This document shows positions 10,116 to 20,543 of a stretch of 64,000 nt of DNA, piece by piece. Made by a program: the position numbers and the translations under genes. The stretch comes from HOT-345 sp963531535. GTDB taxonomy: Bacteria > Patescibacteriota > Gracilibacteria > Absconditabacterales > Absconditicoccaceae. The stretch covers positions 1 through 64,000 of the forward strand of contig CAUSGX010000005.1 of NCBI GenBank assembly GCA_963531535.1, read 5' to 3'. A model generated the notes under the pieces. The model had not been told where the DNA came from, searched no databases, and was given only the letters and a program-made list of their open reading frames with translations. Positions within the stretch are counted from its first letter, which is position 1, and each line of letters starts with the position of its first letter.

Positions 10116-10655
10116 ATGAAAAAGAAAATGTTGATATTTTGAATTATTGTGTTTTTCCTTATTTGACTTGGCATATTTTTGTCTCACTTTGTTTCAATCC
10201 GTTCTGGGACTTGTGGTTTTGTCCGTATTTGAAATACTGTTTATTTCTCCTATTCTTGGAGTTTATGAGAAAAGATTCGTACGAAATCTCCAGAATATTT
10301 TAAATTTCTTTATTATGATGATGCGCGAACTGTTGACATGTGAACGCTTTGTTTTTATATAGATAAGGAAAATCTCTATTGGGATGCTGAGGCTGTTTAT
10401 TCTGGATTTGATTATGATACTTTTAAAGTGTTAACAGGAGAAGTTTGTTATGTAGATGAGAATGGAGTGACTGGTAGTTGTTTCTCTGCAACCTGTATAT
10501 GATGAGGATGATGCTTTGAAGATAAGGATGCTGTATATTATAGTGAACGAGGATCGCCAGAGGGGAATAGTCATTGATTTATCAGAAATACTGATAAGAT
10601 ATTCCCTGATGTCTGAAACTACGACCATATTAGGAACAAAGTCAATCAATACTAA
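10116..10655 (+). CDS. Membrane-anchored DKNYY-like protein (179 aa), visible only with UGA=Gly
   Basis: The standard code gives only short nested frames here (10040, 10147, 10516), which are shadows. With UGA as Gly a single clean frame runs from ATG 10116 to TAA 10653-10655. The N-terminus MKKKMLIFGIIVFFLIGLGI is a basic-plus-hydrophobic anchor. The rest has repeat-like elements with aromatic/Asp signatures (NTVYF, YIDKENLYWDAE, YDTFKVLTG, DKDAVYYSE) typical of the DKNYY family of secreted repeat proteins of unknown function. A Gly/Cys cluster near residue 130 is encoded with three UGA codons. I chose ATG 10116; ATG 10128 is possible. The binding role is unknown. Confidence 0.75.
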
Positions 10656-10684
10656 AAAAAGAGAAGAAATCAGACTTCTCTTTT
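10654..10684 (+). terminator. Terminator, copy 2 of the duplicated 31-bp element
   Basis: Identical to 9989-10019 over 31 bases, including stem, loop AAATCAGA and T-tract. It begins inside the TAA stop of the DKNYY-like gene. Confidence 0.8.
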
Positions 10685-10716
10685 TCTTATTCTTAAACAA
10701 AAACTTATCTCTCTTT

Positions 10717-11130
10717 CTATTGTGGAGAAAACATATATCCTATTATCTTGAGTACTTTTAGCCTAAAAATGTGAAGACTCACTAAGCATCCGGTAATACA
10801 TACTAACCAAATGAGCGCGTAGAAAAAAGTTTTGAGACAAAATTGCTTTCTTATTTTTGCAATAATCTGCCATACTATAAATACTATTGTGAAAATTCCT
10901 ATTCAAAAGAGCATTGAGTAGTAGAATTCATATCACAATGTCATAAAGGCTGCTGCCACATAATCAAGTGAAAGATTTTGATCTTTTTCACCTAGAAATT
11001 CATATGTCTCTCGATAAGCAAGGATTCTTATCACACTATTTAAAATAAGTAATATACTGTAGCCTAGACTTCCCCAAAAGAAAATGGTAAACATTCTAGA
11101 AGAAAAAACTGATTTTTGTGTTTGAGGCAT
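10717..11130 (-). CDS. Hypothetical membrane protein (137 aa)
   Basis: ATG at 11130, stop TAG at 10717-10719; two UGA codons are read as Gly (MTL-G-YEFYY and MLF-G-IGIF). About three strongly hydrophobic segments are present: residues 14-36, 66-92 and 105-125. No signature motif is recognised. It lies 26 bases downstream of the FemAB-like gene on the same strand and is probably co-transcribed with it, so a cell-envelope role is likely by context only. Confidence 0.75.
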
Positions 11131-11156
11131 ATTTTTATCATAAATAAACTAAAATC

Positions 11157-12167
11157 TTATCTCTTTAACCGCTTCTTTATCTTAGTCAGGAGTTTGAAGG
11201 TATAATAGAGGAGTGGGTTGAGTACGAGGTCAAAGTTCCCGTAAAATTCTCGCTTCATCCCTCAGAGGCTTTCTTTGAATTTACTGACTCAGGCGAGTGG
11301 ATGCTCAGGAAATCCTGTTGGTGCACCGCCCATCAAATCGCAATATTCAAATCCGTGGTCTCTTGCCCATTCAAACATTCCATATTTGAGGTAGTGATGC
11401 CCTCAGAGATTGGTGTATTTCCTATCGGTAAAACCATAGAGATATACGATCGTATCATCATGAAAGAGACAAATATTCCCAGCAATACTTTCTCCATTGA
11501 GTTCAGAGATAAACATATTTCCGCATTTATTTTCAATAATAACCTTTAATAGGGTATCAAATTGTTTTTTGCTCACGGTATGAAACCCTTTCCCATTTGC
11601 AGTAGTTTGCCATTTTTTGAAAAAAGTTTCGTAATCTTCAGGAGTTCAAAGTCTGACTTGTGCTCCTTTTCTAATTGCCTTTTTTACCCTCTCTGCACAT
11701 CCGCTATTCATTTCTTTGAGTAATTCTTCATCGGTCTTGTCAAGCTTTACCATAATAGTTGATTGAGGCATATTTTCTTTGAAAGAGAGCTTGAGTGGAG
11801 TTTCCTGCTGTATAGTGGCTCTTATATGAAGTCTCATTTGCTTTACCTTTCAGACGACATTTTCTTCTCTAGCTCGGGCATTATCAAAACTTGTGATTTC
11901 ATTGATAATCCCAAACTGGAAAAAAATATTTGTTCGAGATTTTGAAAAGTATCTTTTAACTTTCTTAAGTTCTTGTCTGACTTCTTCCCAGTCGTCTGGA
12001 AATTCAATTCCCATAATTTGAAATTCTCTAAAAGTCAGAAATCAGATTTTTTTTTGTTTTATCAGGTAGAAGTACTCCTTTCCAAAGAGTGTGATAAATC
12101 CATGTGGTTTTTTATAAATCTCTATTTGGAGTTTTTGCCATACCTTTGATTGATAGAGTCCATACAT
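11157..12167 (-). CDS. FemAB/FemX-like peptidyl- or aminoacyl-transferase (336 aa)
   Basis: The FemABX family (GNAT-type fold) adds amino acids to peptidoglycan cross-bridges. I placed the start at ATG 12167: reading the UGA codons as Gly extends the frame upstream of ATG 12014 and restores the typical N-terminus (LYQSKVWQKLQ, then a GKEYFYLIK strand). Supporting segments are the tandem GNAT-like halves, SGCAERVKKAIRKG, SIAGNICLFHDDTIVYLYG and the C-terminal FEYCDLMGGAP ... GVSKFKESLGG ... YGNFDLVLNP, the last typical of the family. The length is also typical. It is divergent from the isochorismatase-like gene. The amino acid added cannot be told from the sequence. Confidence 0.85.
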
Positions 12168-12329
12168 TCTTGTACAGATAGGAACTAAAAATCTGCTTAG
12201 GCTTTAGCATACATATCTTGACTTCTAAATCAAATAGAAAAAGAGTTTTTAAAGAGTTTTTTTGTATTTTAAATTGAATATTCTTTGCGAAACTGTAAGA
12301 TAGAAAGTATATTTTATATTTAATGCTTG

Positions 12330-12842
12330 ATGATGTCGGAAACCGCACTTGTTATTATTAATATGCAGTCTGTTCGAGCGAGCAAGGAGACTGACTACTA
12401 TCTGGGGAATATGCATGTAATGCTTGAAAAGATGAACTACTTGATTGCCTACGCTAGAGAGATGGGCTATAAGATCATCTTTGTGAAGCATTTAGAGGCA
12501 TCAGGAGCTTTCTCTGAAAGGAGTCCGTTGTCAGAATTTTTTCCTGATTTAGATATTCAGGAGCAAGATACTATTATTGAAAAGAAAAAAATTAGCGCTT
12601 ACTATCAGACTCAGATGGAATCAGAGTTATCATGAATAAAAAATCTGGTTATTTGTTGAGCGTTAACTAACCTTTGTGTGAGAATGTTCGTAGAAGAGAG
12701 TTATGATAGAGGGTTTAGGATTGCAATATTGGAGGACTTGACGGCCTCATTTAGCCATGAGCTACAAGATATGACCCTCGAGGATTTGTATACGACGAGA
12801 TCTTGAATCAATATTTTGACTTTAGAGAAATTTGTAGAGTAG
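12330..12842 (+). CDS. Isochorismatase-like cysteine hydrolase with an Asp-to-Asn change
   Basis: A 170-aa member of the isochorismatase/nicotinamidase superfamily. The beta1 segment ALVIINMQS (residues 6-14) aligns with the usual LLVIDMQ; the catalytic Asp is replaced by Asn11. A Lys-rich segment near residue 83 (EKKKISAYY) supplies the second triad residue and CGALTNLC carries the nucleophile Cys116 in the standard GxxTNxCV context, with its Gly encoded by TGA. The lost Asp suggests reduced or changed activity. The start is ATG 12330 or 12333; a TTG just before extends the frame by one codon. The methyltransferase and dnaA genes follow closely. Stop TAG. Confidence 0.85.
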
Positions 12843-12867
12843 CATTTATTTTTTGACTATTAAGAAC

Positions 12868-13395
12868 ATGGAAGGAGCAAAATTGGTAAGTGAGCTCATC
12901 GAGCAATACCATCCAAAAACTATTTTGGACCTTGGTGCCGGGAAGGGATATTTTAGTATGCTGGCCGCGAGCTACGGAGCTCAGGTTGATGCAGTAGAGG
13001 ATACCTCAATTAGAAATCTTTATCCCGATTATCTAAAAGTGCATCCAAGTGTGACTTTTTATGAAAGTAAAATCAGTGATTTCAAGATTACAAAAAACTA
13101 TGACTTCATCATAGCTAAGCATATCGTGATGTATATGGATAAGGAATATGTTTTAGGGGCGTTTATTTCTTCTATTTATGATCATTTAAATAGAGGAGGG
13201 CTCGTTTTCCTAACTTATCATCATAGTGACTCAGAACTCATGAATGAAAAAGAGTGAGTTGTGAAGTATACTCTTGAGGATTTTAAGAACCTCGGAAAAA
13301 ACTTTATGGTAAAAGATTTTTGAAATTATACCAATCCAGCCTCTGGTATCAATAAAGAATACAAAATCTGATATGTGATACTCCAGAAAAACTAA
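12868..13395 (+). CDS. SAM-dependent methyltransferase (175 aa)
   Basis: Class I Rossmann methyltransferase. Motif I is ILDLGAGKGYFS (about residues 22-33), an acidic loop VDAVED follows at motif II, and YDFIIAKHIVMYM matches the motif IV region; the C-terminal strand is KIGYVILQ. Substrate unknown. The start is ATG 12868; a TTG at 12853 is in frame but less likely. Two UGA codons as Gly are needed in the last third (NEKE-G-VVKY, KDF-G-NYT), with another near the end. It lies 25 bases after the isochorismatase-like gene and 20 before dnaA, so the three may form one transcript. Confidence 0.85.
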
Positions 13396-13415
13396 TTTTA
13401 TCTAACAAAAAAGAT

Positions 13416-14903
13416 ATGCTTATTGATACTCTCTCAGAACATGATGCCGCTAAAAAGCAATATCTTCGTGAGCTCCGAGAAAAAATAATCTTAGCGATAG
13501 CTGGGCAATTTGATCACAAGAAAATGCTGACTTTTCTCTGAAATATTGGGATTACCGATATTGATGAAGTAAAAAAGGAAGTTGTAATCTGAGTGCCTAA
13601 TGACTTTATTCTGATTCAGATTAAAAAGCTATTTAATAAGGCACTTAAGGAAGCTATTCAGAGTGTATATAATCCTCAATTTTCGCTTAGATATGCGGTA
13701 TATACTCCATTTTCTAGTGGGAAACATGAACTGCTTTTGGATCTCAAAAAATTTCTAAATATTGCAGATGAGCAAAAGGTTCCTCAGGAACAGAGTTTTG
13801 CTTTAGAAAAGACAGTAAAAGCTGAACTAAGTCAGTATTTTTGAATTTTGTTTGATCCGACCTATACATTTGATACTTTTGTGGCTGGAGCAAATAATCA
13901 ATTTGCTTTTTCTGCTGCAAAGGCGGTCGCAGAAAATCCAGGTATTGTCTATAATCCTCTTTTTTTGTATGGGAATGTGGGGCTTGGGAAGACGCATCTT
14001 ATGCAGGCGGTTGGAAATGAGATTATGCAGAAAAATCCTGATAAAGTGGTGATTTATTTACCGAGTTCAAATCTGATTCAGGAAATCGTAAATGCGCTCA
14101 GAAATAATACTATCCCTAAATTGCTAAAAAAGTTTGAGAATGTAGATGTTTTGCTTGTTGATGATATTCAATTTTTGGCGTGAAAGGATAGAACTCAAGA
14201 AGTATTCCACAATCTCTTTAACGATTTTAATATGAAGAAAAAGCAGATTATTATTTCTTCTGATCGTCCTCCAAAGGAATTGACTCTTTTGGAAGAGAGG
14301 ATTACTTCGAGGTTTCAAAAGGGATTGGTAGCGGATATTCAGGCTCCAGATTTTGAAACAAGGATTGCAATCTTGGAGGAGAAATTACAGAGAAAGGGGC
14401 TTCAGATTGATTTTGAATATCTTTCACTGATGGCCCAATATATCAAGAGTAATGTTAGAGAACTTGAGGGAGCTTTGAATATTTTGATCACTAGACAACA
14501 GCTTTCTGGCCTTGAGATTTCTGAAGATGATGTGTATAATTGTCTCAAGACACTTGGTTACTATTCAGATGAGAGGCATAAGACAATGGAAAATGTCCTT
14601 CAGCAGAATAAGAAAAGCACGAAAAATTTTGAGACATTAGTTGAAATGGTTGCACAGTATTATTCGCTTTCTATCGAGGATTTGAAATCTGATAGTAGAA
14701 AAAAGGAAATTAGTACAGCACGTCAGCTTTTGATGCTTTTGGCAAAGAAATATTTTTGATGGACTCTTGAAAAAATAGGTGAATATTTCTGAGGGAAGAA
14801 CCACGCTACAGCGATTTATGCGATCAATAATATGGAAAAAAAGCTGAAATCAGATACGGAACTTCAACACGATTACAGAGTGTTCACAGATTGGATTGAA
14901 TAA
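13416..14903 (+). CDS. dnaA: Chromosomal replication initiator DnaA, with altered DnaA-box signature
   Basis: AAA+ initiator of chromosome replication; 495 aa. Domain I occupies the N-terminus, domain III carries Walker A GNVGLGKT (186-193) and Walker B VDDIQFLAG (248-256, its Gly encoded by TGA), and domain IV has the helix-turn-helix (EISTARQLLMLLAKKYFG) followed by the signature region. There the usual GGRDHTTV is GGKNHATA (459-466), changing residues that contact the DnaA box. The gene is on the plus strand with the methyltransferase just upstream. dnaN does not follow and I see no cluster of consensus DnaA boxes nearby, so oriC is not evident here. A perfect terminator follows. Confidence 0.95.
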
Positions 14904-14932
14904 TCTATCTGGAGAATATTAATAGAGAGGAA

Positions 14933-14960
14933 AACCCTGCTAATATAGCAGGGTTTTTGT
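14933..14960 (+). terminator. Strong terminator of dnaA
   Basis: A 10-bp perfect stem AACCCTGCTA (14933-14942) / TAGCAGGGTT (14946-14955), loop ATA, then a T-run. It lies between the convergent dnaA and HTH genes and may serve both. Confidence 0.9.
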
Positions 14961-14988
14961 TTCTCATTCAAATTTACCTTTGAGTTTT

Positions 14989-15594
14989 CTATACTCTGCG
15001 TATAAATACACTCCGTTCTAAAGCTCGATAGCTTTCATCTTTTGCTCTAATTTTCGCAATCTCGATTTCTCGCAGCTTCCTTTCTTCTTCAGTCTCAGGA
15101 ACCGCGGGGAAAATATTTTCCCTTAGATTTTTCCTCGGTAAAGCGCGTTTTTTTTGAGCTGGCTGTTGAGTGGTGAATATCTCACTTTTCAATCTTGGAC
15201 GAATAGTTTTTGATACTGCTAGAACCTCCTTTGGATCGAGAAGAATCTCTCTTTTGAAATCCTTTGCATAGTTTTCAAGTGTCCCATTGTTAATCAGATT
15301 TCTTACTATTCTATCCGTAATGTTAAGCTCTTGAGCAGCCTCTTTAGGAGTTAAGAAAGCTTCTGGTAATTCCTTAAGCCCAAGAGCTTCCTGTAATTTC
15401 TGTTCACTAATAACAGCATAGAAATTACAAAAATTAAGGTTTAAGGAAGTATTCCTTGCTTCTTCAAGATTAAGAAGAGCTTTCATAACATTGGTCCTAA
15501 TACTTTTCTCAATACGGAAGAGTCGTGCAACATCTGAAATACTCAGGTGTTTTGAATATTTTGGATTTTTTACAGTGTTTGACATATTTCCCAT
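14989..15594 (-). CDS. Putative DNA-binding protein with helix-turn-helix motifs (201 aa)
   Basis: Two segments look like helix-turn-helix DNA-binding motifs: HLSISDVARLFRIEKS (about residues 16-31) and LTPKEAAQELNITDRIVRNL (about 81-100), the second in the style of excisionase/MerR-type domains. The C-terminal 70 residues are basic and Pro/Arg-rich (ARPRK, RKLREIEIAKIRAKDE), probably disordered and nucleic-acid-binding. It could be a transcription regulator or a nucleoid protein. There is no UGA codon. The start is ATG 15594 or 15585. It converges on dnaA. No integrase or phage gene is nearby, so an excisionase role is unlikely. Confidence 0.65.
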   Translation of the reverse strand: MGNMSNTVKNPKYSKHLSISDVARLFRIEKSIRTNVMKALLNLEEARNTSLNLNFCNFYAVISEQKLQEALGLKELPEAFLTPKEAAQELNITDRIVRNLINNGTLENYAKDFKREILLDPKEVLAVSKTIRPRLKSEIFTTQQPAQKKRALPRKNLRENIFPAVPETEEERKLREIEIAKIRAKDESYRALERSVFIRRV

Positions 15595-15779
15595 TTTTTT
15601 AATGATTTTATTTACAGTTAATATCTATAATTATTTTCTAGAAAAAGTCAATATAAAAAGCAGAGAAGGCACAAAATCTGAAAATCTCCATAGATTTAAA
15701 TGATAAAGTTAAAAAAATCCTTGAAACCTCGCCGCATTTCCCTATTATGAGACAAATTGGCTTTATATTTGATAAGATA

Positions 15780-16763
15780 ATGGCAAAAAGAATTCTTACC
15801 TGACTTAAACCAACAGGGCAGCAACTTCACTTGGGAAACTATTTTTGAGCGGTAAGACCGTTCATTGAACTGCAAAAAACAGAACGAGATTCAGAATTTT
15901 TTCTTTTTTTGGCGAATATGCATGGTTTTACTCAAACTCATAATCCTGATGAACTGAGGGCAAATACCATGACTATTGCAAAGCTCTACATGGCTTGTGG
16001 AGTAGACTTGCAGCGTACATTGATCTATAATCCAGCTTTGATCCCAGCACATGCACAGCTTAGTTGGGTGCTTACTTGTTTGACGATTATGGGGACGATG
16101 GAGAGAATGCACAGCTACAAGGATGCTTTAGCAAAGGGAAAGGCTGGAGAAATCTGAGTTTGAACTTTTTGTTATCCAATACTTATGGCGGCGGATATTC
16201 TCCTGTATGATGCGGATATTATTCCAGTTGGGAAGGATCAGAAACAACATGTTGAATATGCGAGAGATATTGCACAAAAGTTTAATGCTGCATATGGAGA
16301 AACTTTTAAACTACCAGAACCGTTTATTCAGCCACAAGTTGCGACAATTATCGGTATTGACTGAAGAAAAATGTCAAAGTCGTATAATAATTATATTGGA
16401 CTCTTGGATAATGCGGATATTTTGCTCAAGAAAGTGAAACAGATCCCGACTGATACTAAGACTGTTGAGGAGCAGAAAAATCCTGATGAATGTAATGTTT
16501 ATCAAATTGTGAAGCATTTGATCAATGCTGAAGAAGATCAGATTTTGAGAGAGAAGTATTTGGCAGGCGGGCTCTCATATAAGTACGCAAAAGAATATTT
16601 ATATGAAAAACTTTCGGCATTTCTTTTGCCATTACAGGAGAGATTTGCTGAGATTTCAGATGATGAGGTAAGGAAACTTCTTCAAGAGCATAGTGAAAAG
16701 GTGAACGCTATTGCTACTAGAAAGATTGAGGAGATTTATCAAAAAATCTGATTCTATCTCTAG
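15780..16763 (+). CDS. trpS: Tryptophanyl-tRNA synthetase
   Basis: Charges tRNA-Trp; 327 aa, normal for bacterial TrpRS. The N-terminus RILTGLKPTGQQLHLGNYFG matches the family signature; the conserved Gly8 of LTG and Gly23 of YFG are TGA codons, as is the Gly before RKMSKS. The HIGH-type motif is HLGN (17-20) and KMSKS is at 197-201. Reading TGA as Trp would break these motifs, so the gene argues against code 4. The last sense codons (Lys-Ile-Gly) fall in one copy of the AATCWGATT motif. Stop TAG, then a terminator. Confidence 0.97.
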
Positions 16764-16766
16764 ATG

Positions 16767-16797
16767 AAAACTGAGAAAAACTCAGTTTTTCTTTTTT
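16767..16797 (+). terminator. Terminator of trpS
   Basis: Stem AAAACTGAG (16767-16775) / CTCAGTTTT (16781-16789) with an AAAAA loop and a T-rich tail. Confidence 0.85.
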
Positions 16798-16891
16798 TAT
16801 CTTTCTACTATATAAAATATATCTTGAAAAATAAGTCAATATATTTATAGTATATTTTACGATTTATGTTTTATTTTGTTTGCTGGTAGTA

Positions 16892-17443
16892 ATGAAGGAG
16901 AAATATATCAAAGGGTATGCTTTTGATATCGATGATAATTTGCTGCATACAGATTTGAAAGTATTCGTCGAGAGAGAGGTTATCAAGCAGACTGAAAAAG
17001 GAACTGAAAGTGTTTGGGTAGAGGAGGAAATCCCAGATAAGGAGCTAAAATCAGCGATCCAAAAACCCGGATATAGACTACCAAATGGTGATCGAGAACA
17101 GGCTTTCCGTTGATTGAGAGCTCCCGGGGCGATGAGGCAGGACCTCTTAGATGCTCTGACCGCCTGAAAGACAGGACCAAGCCGGAGAAACTTCAAGAAA
17201 GCGAATATTAATGCTAGGCCGCTTTGACTTATCACCGCACGTGGAAATCAGGTTTCTGATCTTATTGAATCACATCAAGCATTGCTTTATGAAGGACTGA
17301 CCGCTGAAGAACATGATCAATTTAAGGAAAATCTAAATAAGCATGTAGGAACAAAGACAAAGAATCTGGATACCTCACGATGAAAAAAAACCTGAGGCAA
17401 AATTCAGGTTTTTCTTTTTTCTAAATGTCTGAGTGAAGTTTAG
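16892..17443 (+). CDS. HAD-superfamily-like hydrolase with an unusual 3' end
   Basis: HAD motif I is YAFDIDDNLLHTD (Asp12 and Asp14) and motif II is LITARGN near residue 115, with an Ala/Gly-rich region (RAPGAMRQDLLDALTAGKTG) between. Substrate unknown. Local base composition is visibly richer in G and C than the neighbours, a possible sign of transfer or of older sequence. UGA as Gly is needed in the middle. At the 3' end the frame has TGA at 17381, right before a terminator hairpin, but no TAA or TAG until 17441-17443. Under table 25 the last 20 codons therefore run through the terminator and overlap the convergent gene by 23 bases. The start is ATG 16892. Confidence 0.65.
17389..17416 (+). 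terminator. Terminator inside the formal 3' end of the HAD-like gene
   Basis: Stem AACCTGA (17389-17395) / TCAGGTT (17404-17410) with a T-run. The same AACCTGA/TCAGGTT stem recurs after valS, after the gene at 41764 and after the gene at 48168. Confidence 0.75.
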
Positions 17444-17774
17444 AATTTGGATTCACATAACTCGTCCTCTTAACTACCAAAGGATTATTAGTATCATAGA
17501 TACTAAACATAATATCAGGATACTTCTGCACAAAGTTTGTCTGCATTGCTTCATGCATCGCATAGATATTCTCTAAGGTATCATCACTAAATCCCATCTG
17601 AGAAAGAATATACTTTCTGTATATAGGATGCTCAGGTAGTGAAGCTACAAAATTATCAAAAGCTAATACCTTTCTCCCTGGAACAGACAAAGTATGAGGG
17701 ATATTGCTCTTTTCTGCAAATTCAGAATTGGAACATGGAGCATAGTAGGACATCTCCAAATATTTTGCGATCAA
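17421..17774 (-). CDS. Hypothetical protein (about 110-117 aa)
   Basis: I do not recognise the family. The open frame begins at TTG 17774; the first ATG (MSYYAPCSNSEFAEK) is at 17753 and is the more likely start. The sequence is soluble-looking, with HTLSVPGRKVLAFDNFVASL and a C-terminal FSIYDTNNPLVVKRTS. There is no UGA codon; the stop is TAG. It converges with the HAD-like gene and formally overlaps its end. Whether the two act together is not known. Confidence 0.6.
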   Translation of the reverse strand: MIAKYLEMSYYAPCSNSEFAEKSNIPHTLSVPGRKVLAFDNFVASLPEHPIYRKYILSQMGFSDDTLENIYAMHEAMQTNFVQKYPDIMFSIYDTNNPLVVKRTSYVNPNSKLHSDI

Positions 17775-17885
17775 TTTATCAATCAGGTAAACTTAGCTTA
17801 CCACTACTTCTTGCATTTCATATCCTAATAGCTATAGTAAAACGATGAAAAAGTCAGATTTTTTTTAATTTTTTGTAGATTTGAA

Positions 17886-20531
17886 ATGCTAGATAAATAT
17901 AATGCACAGGAAGTCGAATCAAAACGATGAAAGACCCGAGAAGAAAAAGGCTATTTTGAAGCCAAGATGGAAGAAGGAAAACCAAACTATAGTATTGTAA
18001 TTCCTCCTCCAAATGTAACCGGAATCTTGCATATGGGACATGTATTGGATCTTTCAATCCAAGATGTACTCGTAAGACGAAAGAGAATGTCTGGATACAA
18101 TACCTTATGGATGCCGGGAACTGATCACGCAGGAATTGCCACACAAAATAAAGTAGAAAGAAGTCTGGCTGAAGAGTGACTTACCAAAGAAGATATCGGA
18201 AGAGATGCCTTTTTAGAGAGAACCTGGCAGTGGAAGGAAAAATACTGAGGAGTAATCACAACTCAGCAGAGGAAATTCTGAGCATCACTTGACTGGAAAA
18301 AAGAGAGATTCACAATGGATGAAGGACTTTCAGAAGCTGTAAAGCAAAACTTTGTAGACCTCTACCGTGATGGATTGATCTATCAGTGAGAGTACATTGT
18401 AAATCGATGTCCTAGATGCGGAACAGCACTCGCAGATGATGAAGTTGATTATGCAGATAAAGAGTGAAATTTTTGGGAAATCAGATATCCAATTCTAGGC
18501 AGTGAAGAAAGCCTTATTCTAGCAACAACCAGGCCTGAAACAATGCTTTGAGATACTGGAGTTGCAGTCAATCCTGATGATCCAAGATACCAGCACCTCA
18601 TCTGAAAAAAAGTAATCGTTCCTCTCGTAAATAGGGAAGTACCTATCGTAGCTGATTACTATGTAGATATGGAGTTTGGAACCGGAGTTGTAAAAATGAC
18701 GCCAGCTCATGATCCAAATGACTTTGAAGTAGGAAAAAGAACCTGACTTGAGATTCTAAACATTCTTACCCCTGATGCAAAAATCAATGAAAATGGTGGG
18801 AAATACGCAGGACTTGACCGCTTTGAAGCAAGAAAGCAGATCGTTGCAGACCTTGAAGCTCAAGGATATCTTGTGCAAGTAAAAAAACACAATCACGCAG
18901 TAGGACACTGTTATAGATGTAATACCGTTATTGAACCAAGAGTTTCAAAACAATGGTTTGTAAAAATGAAACCACTTGCAGAGCCAGCGATTGAAGTAGT
19001 AAGATCTGGAAAGATTAAAATTCAACCCAAAAGATGGGAAAAAGTTTACTATAACTGGCTAGAAAATATCAGAGATCGATGTATCTCTAGGCAAATTTGG
19101 TGGGGACACAGAATTCCCGCTTGGTATGGACCAGATGGGCAAACCTTTGTAGCAAAAAATGAACAAGAAGCTAAAAATCAGGCTTTTGAGTTGTATCAAA
19201 AAGAAGTTGAACTCACTCAAGAAACTGATGTTTTAGATACCTGGTTCTCATCAGCATTATGGCCTTTTTCAACAATGGGATGGCCTGAAAAAACTGAACT
19301 TCTTCAGCATTTTTACCCAACTTCTACACTCGTAACTGGTGCGGATATTATCTTTTTCCGAGTAGCGAGAATGGTAATGATGGGAATGTACCAACTAGGA
19401 GAAGTACCATTCCATGATGTAATGTTTCACTGAATAGTAAGAGATGAACTTGGGCGTAAGATGTCTAAGTCACTAGGAAACTCACCAGATCCACTTGATC
19501 TTGTAGCTGAATATTGAGCAGATGCGATCAGATTTACCATGATCTACAATACCTCTGCAGGACAAGATGTACACTTCTCTGAGAAGCTCCTTGAAATGGG
19601 TAGAAACTTTGCAAATAAGGTATGGAACGCAACAAATTTTGTGCTCATGAATCTAGAAGGATTTGATCCACAAAAGATAGAAAAATCAGATTTAAATTTT
19701 GAACTTGTAGATCGCTGGATTTACTCAAGATTGCACACTACTATTCAACAAGCAGTTGAGAAGCTTGAAACCTATACGCTTGATGAAGCGGCAAAACTGA
19801 TTTATGAATTCATTAGAGGTGATTTCTGTGATTGGTATCTGGAGATGGCAAAAGTAAGACTTTACGGAAATACCGATCAACAGAGCAAAAACACCGCACA
19901 ATGGGTATTATGGGATGTTCTCAAACAAAGCTTGCAACTCTTGCATCCATTCATGCCGTTTATTACTGAAGAGCTTTGGCAGCAGCTCTGAACTGGAGAA
20001 GAGACGATCATGCTTTCTCGCTATCCAATCGCAAATCCAAGCCAGGTTTCTCAGTCTGATGAACAAGCAATGAGCTATATCCAAGAGGTAATTACTTCTC
20101 TCAGAAATATTAGAGCAGAAGCAAATATTGCACCTGGAGTTGAAATCGATGGGCTAGTGAGAACTGAAAACTCACTTGAACTTGAAATTCTCACAGCAAA
20201 CAAAGCATTCCTTATGAAACTCGCAAAACTCAAGTCTCTTGAATTTGGAAAAGAAATTCAAAAACCTGATTTATCAGGATTTAGAGTCGTTGGTAATTCT
20301 GAGATTATCGTTCCACTACTTGATTTCCTTGATGTTGAAGCTGAAAAAAAGAAACTTCAAGACCAAATCAGCAAGCTAGAACAAGGAATCTCAAGCTGCG
20401 AGAGAAAGCTTAATGACCCAGTTTTTATCGGGAAAGCTCCTGAACATATTATCCAAAGAGAAAGAGACAACCTAGCTGAATATCAGCAGAAAGTTGCGAA
20501 ACTTCAAGAAAATATCAAACTCCTTGGATAA
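17886..20531 (+). CDS. valS: Valyl-tRNA synthetase
   Basis: Class I synthetase charging tRNA-Val; 881 aa, a typical length. HIGH is HMGH (49-52), the editing-domain signature is TTRPETMLGDTGVAVNP with the Gly after Leu encoded by TGA, the zinc-ribbon-like cysteines are NRCPRCG and HCYRCN, and KMSKS is at 525-529 (GRKMSKSLGNSPDP). The C-terminal coiled coil (LDVEAEKKKLQDQISKLEQG) is the ValRS tRNA-binding arm. UGA codons occur throughout and cut the standard-code frame into about seven pieces. No Shine-Dalgarno precedes the ATG. A TCAGGT-type terminator follows the TAA. Confidence 0.97.
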
Positions 20532-20543
20532 AGAAAAATAAGA

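Noticed and set aside
10040..10362. Two overlapping ORFs (from 10040 and 10147) that look like a frameshifted membrane protein
   Set aside because: Both are shadows of the table-25 gene at 10116-10655 in the third frame, which is continuous and has a DKNYY-like sequence.
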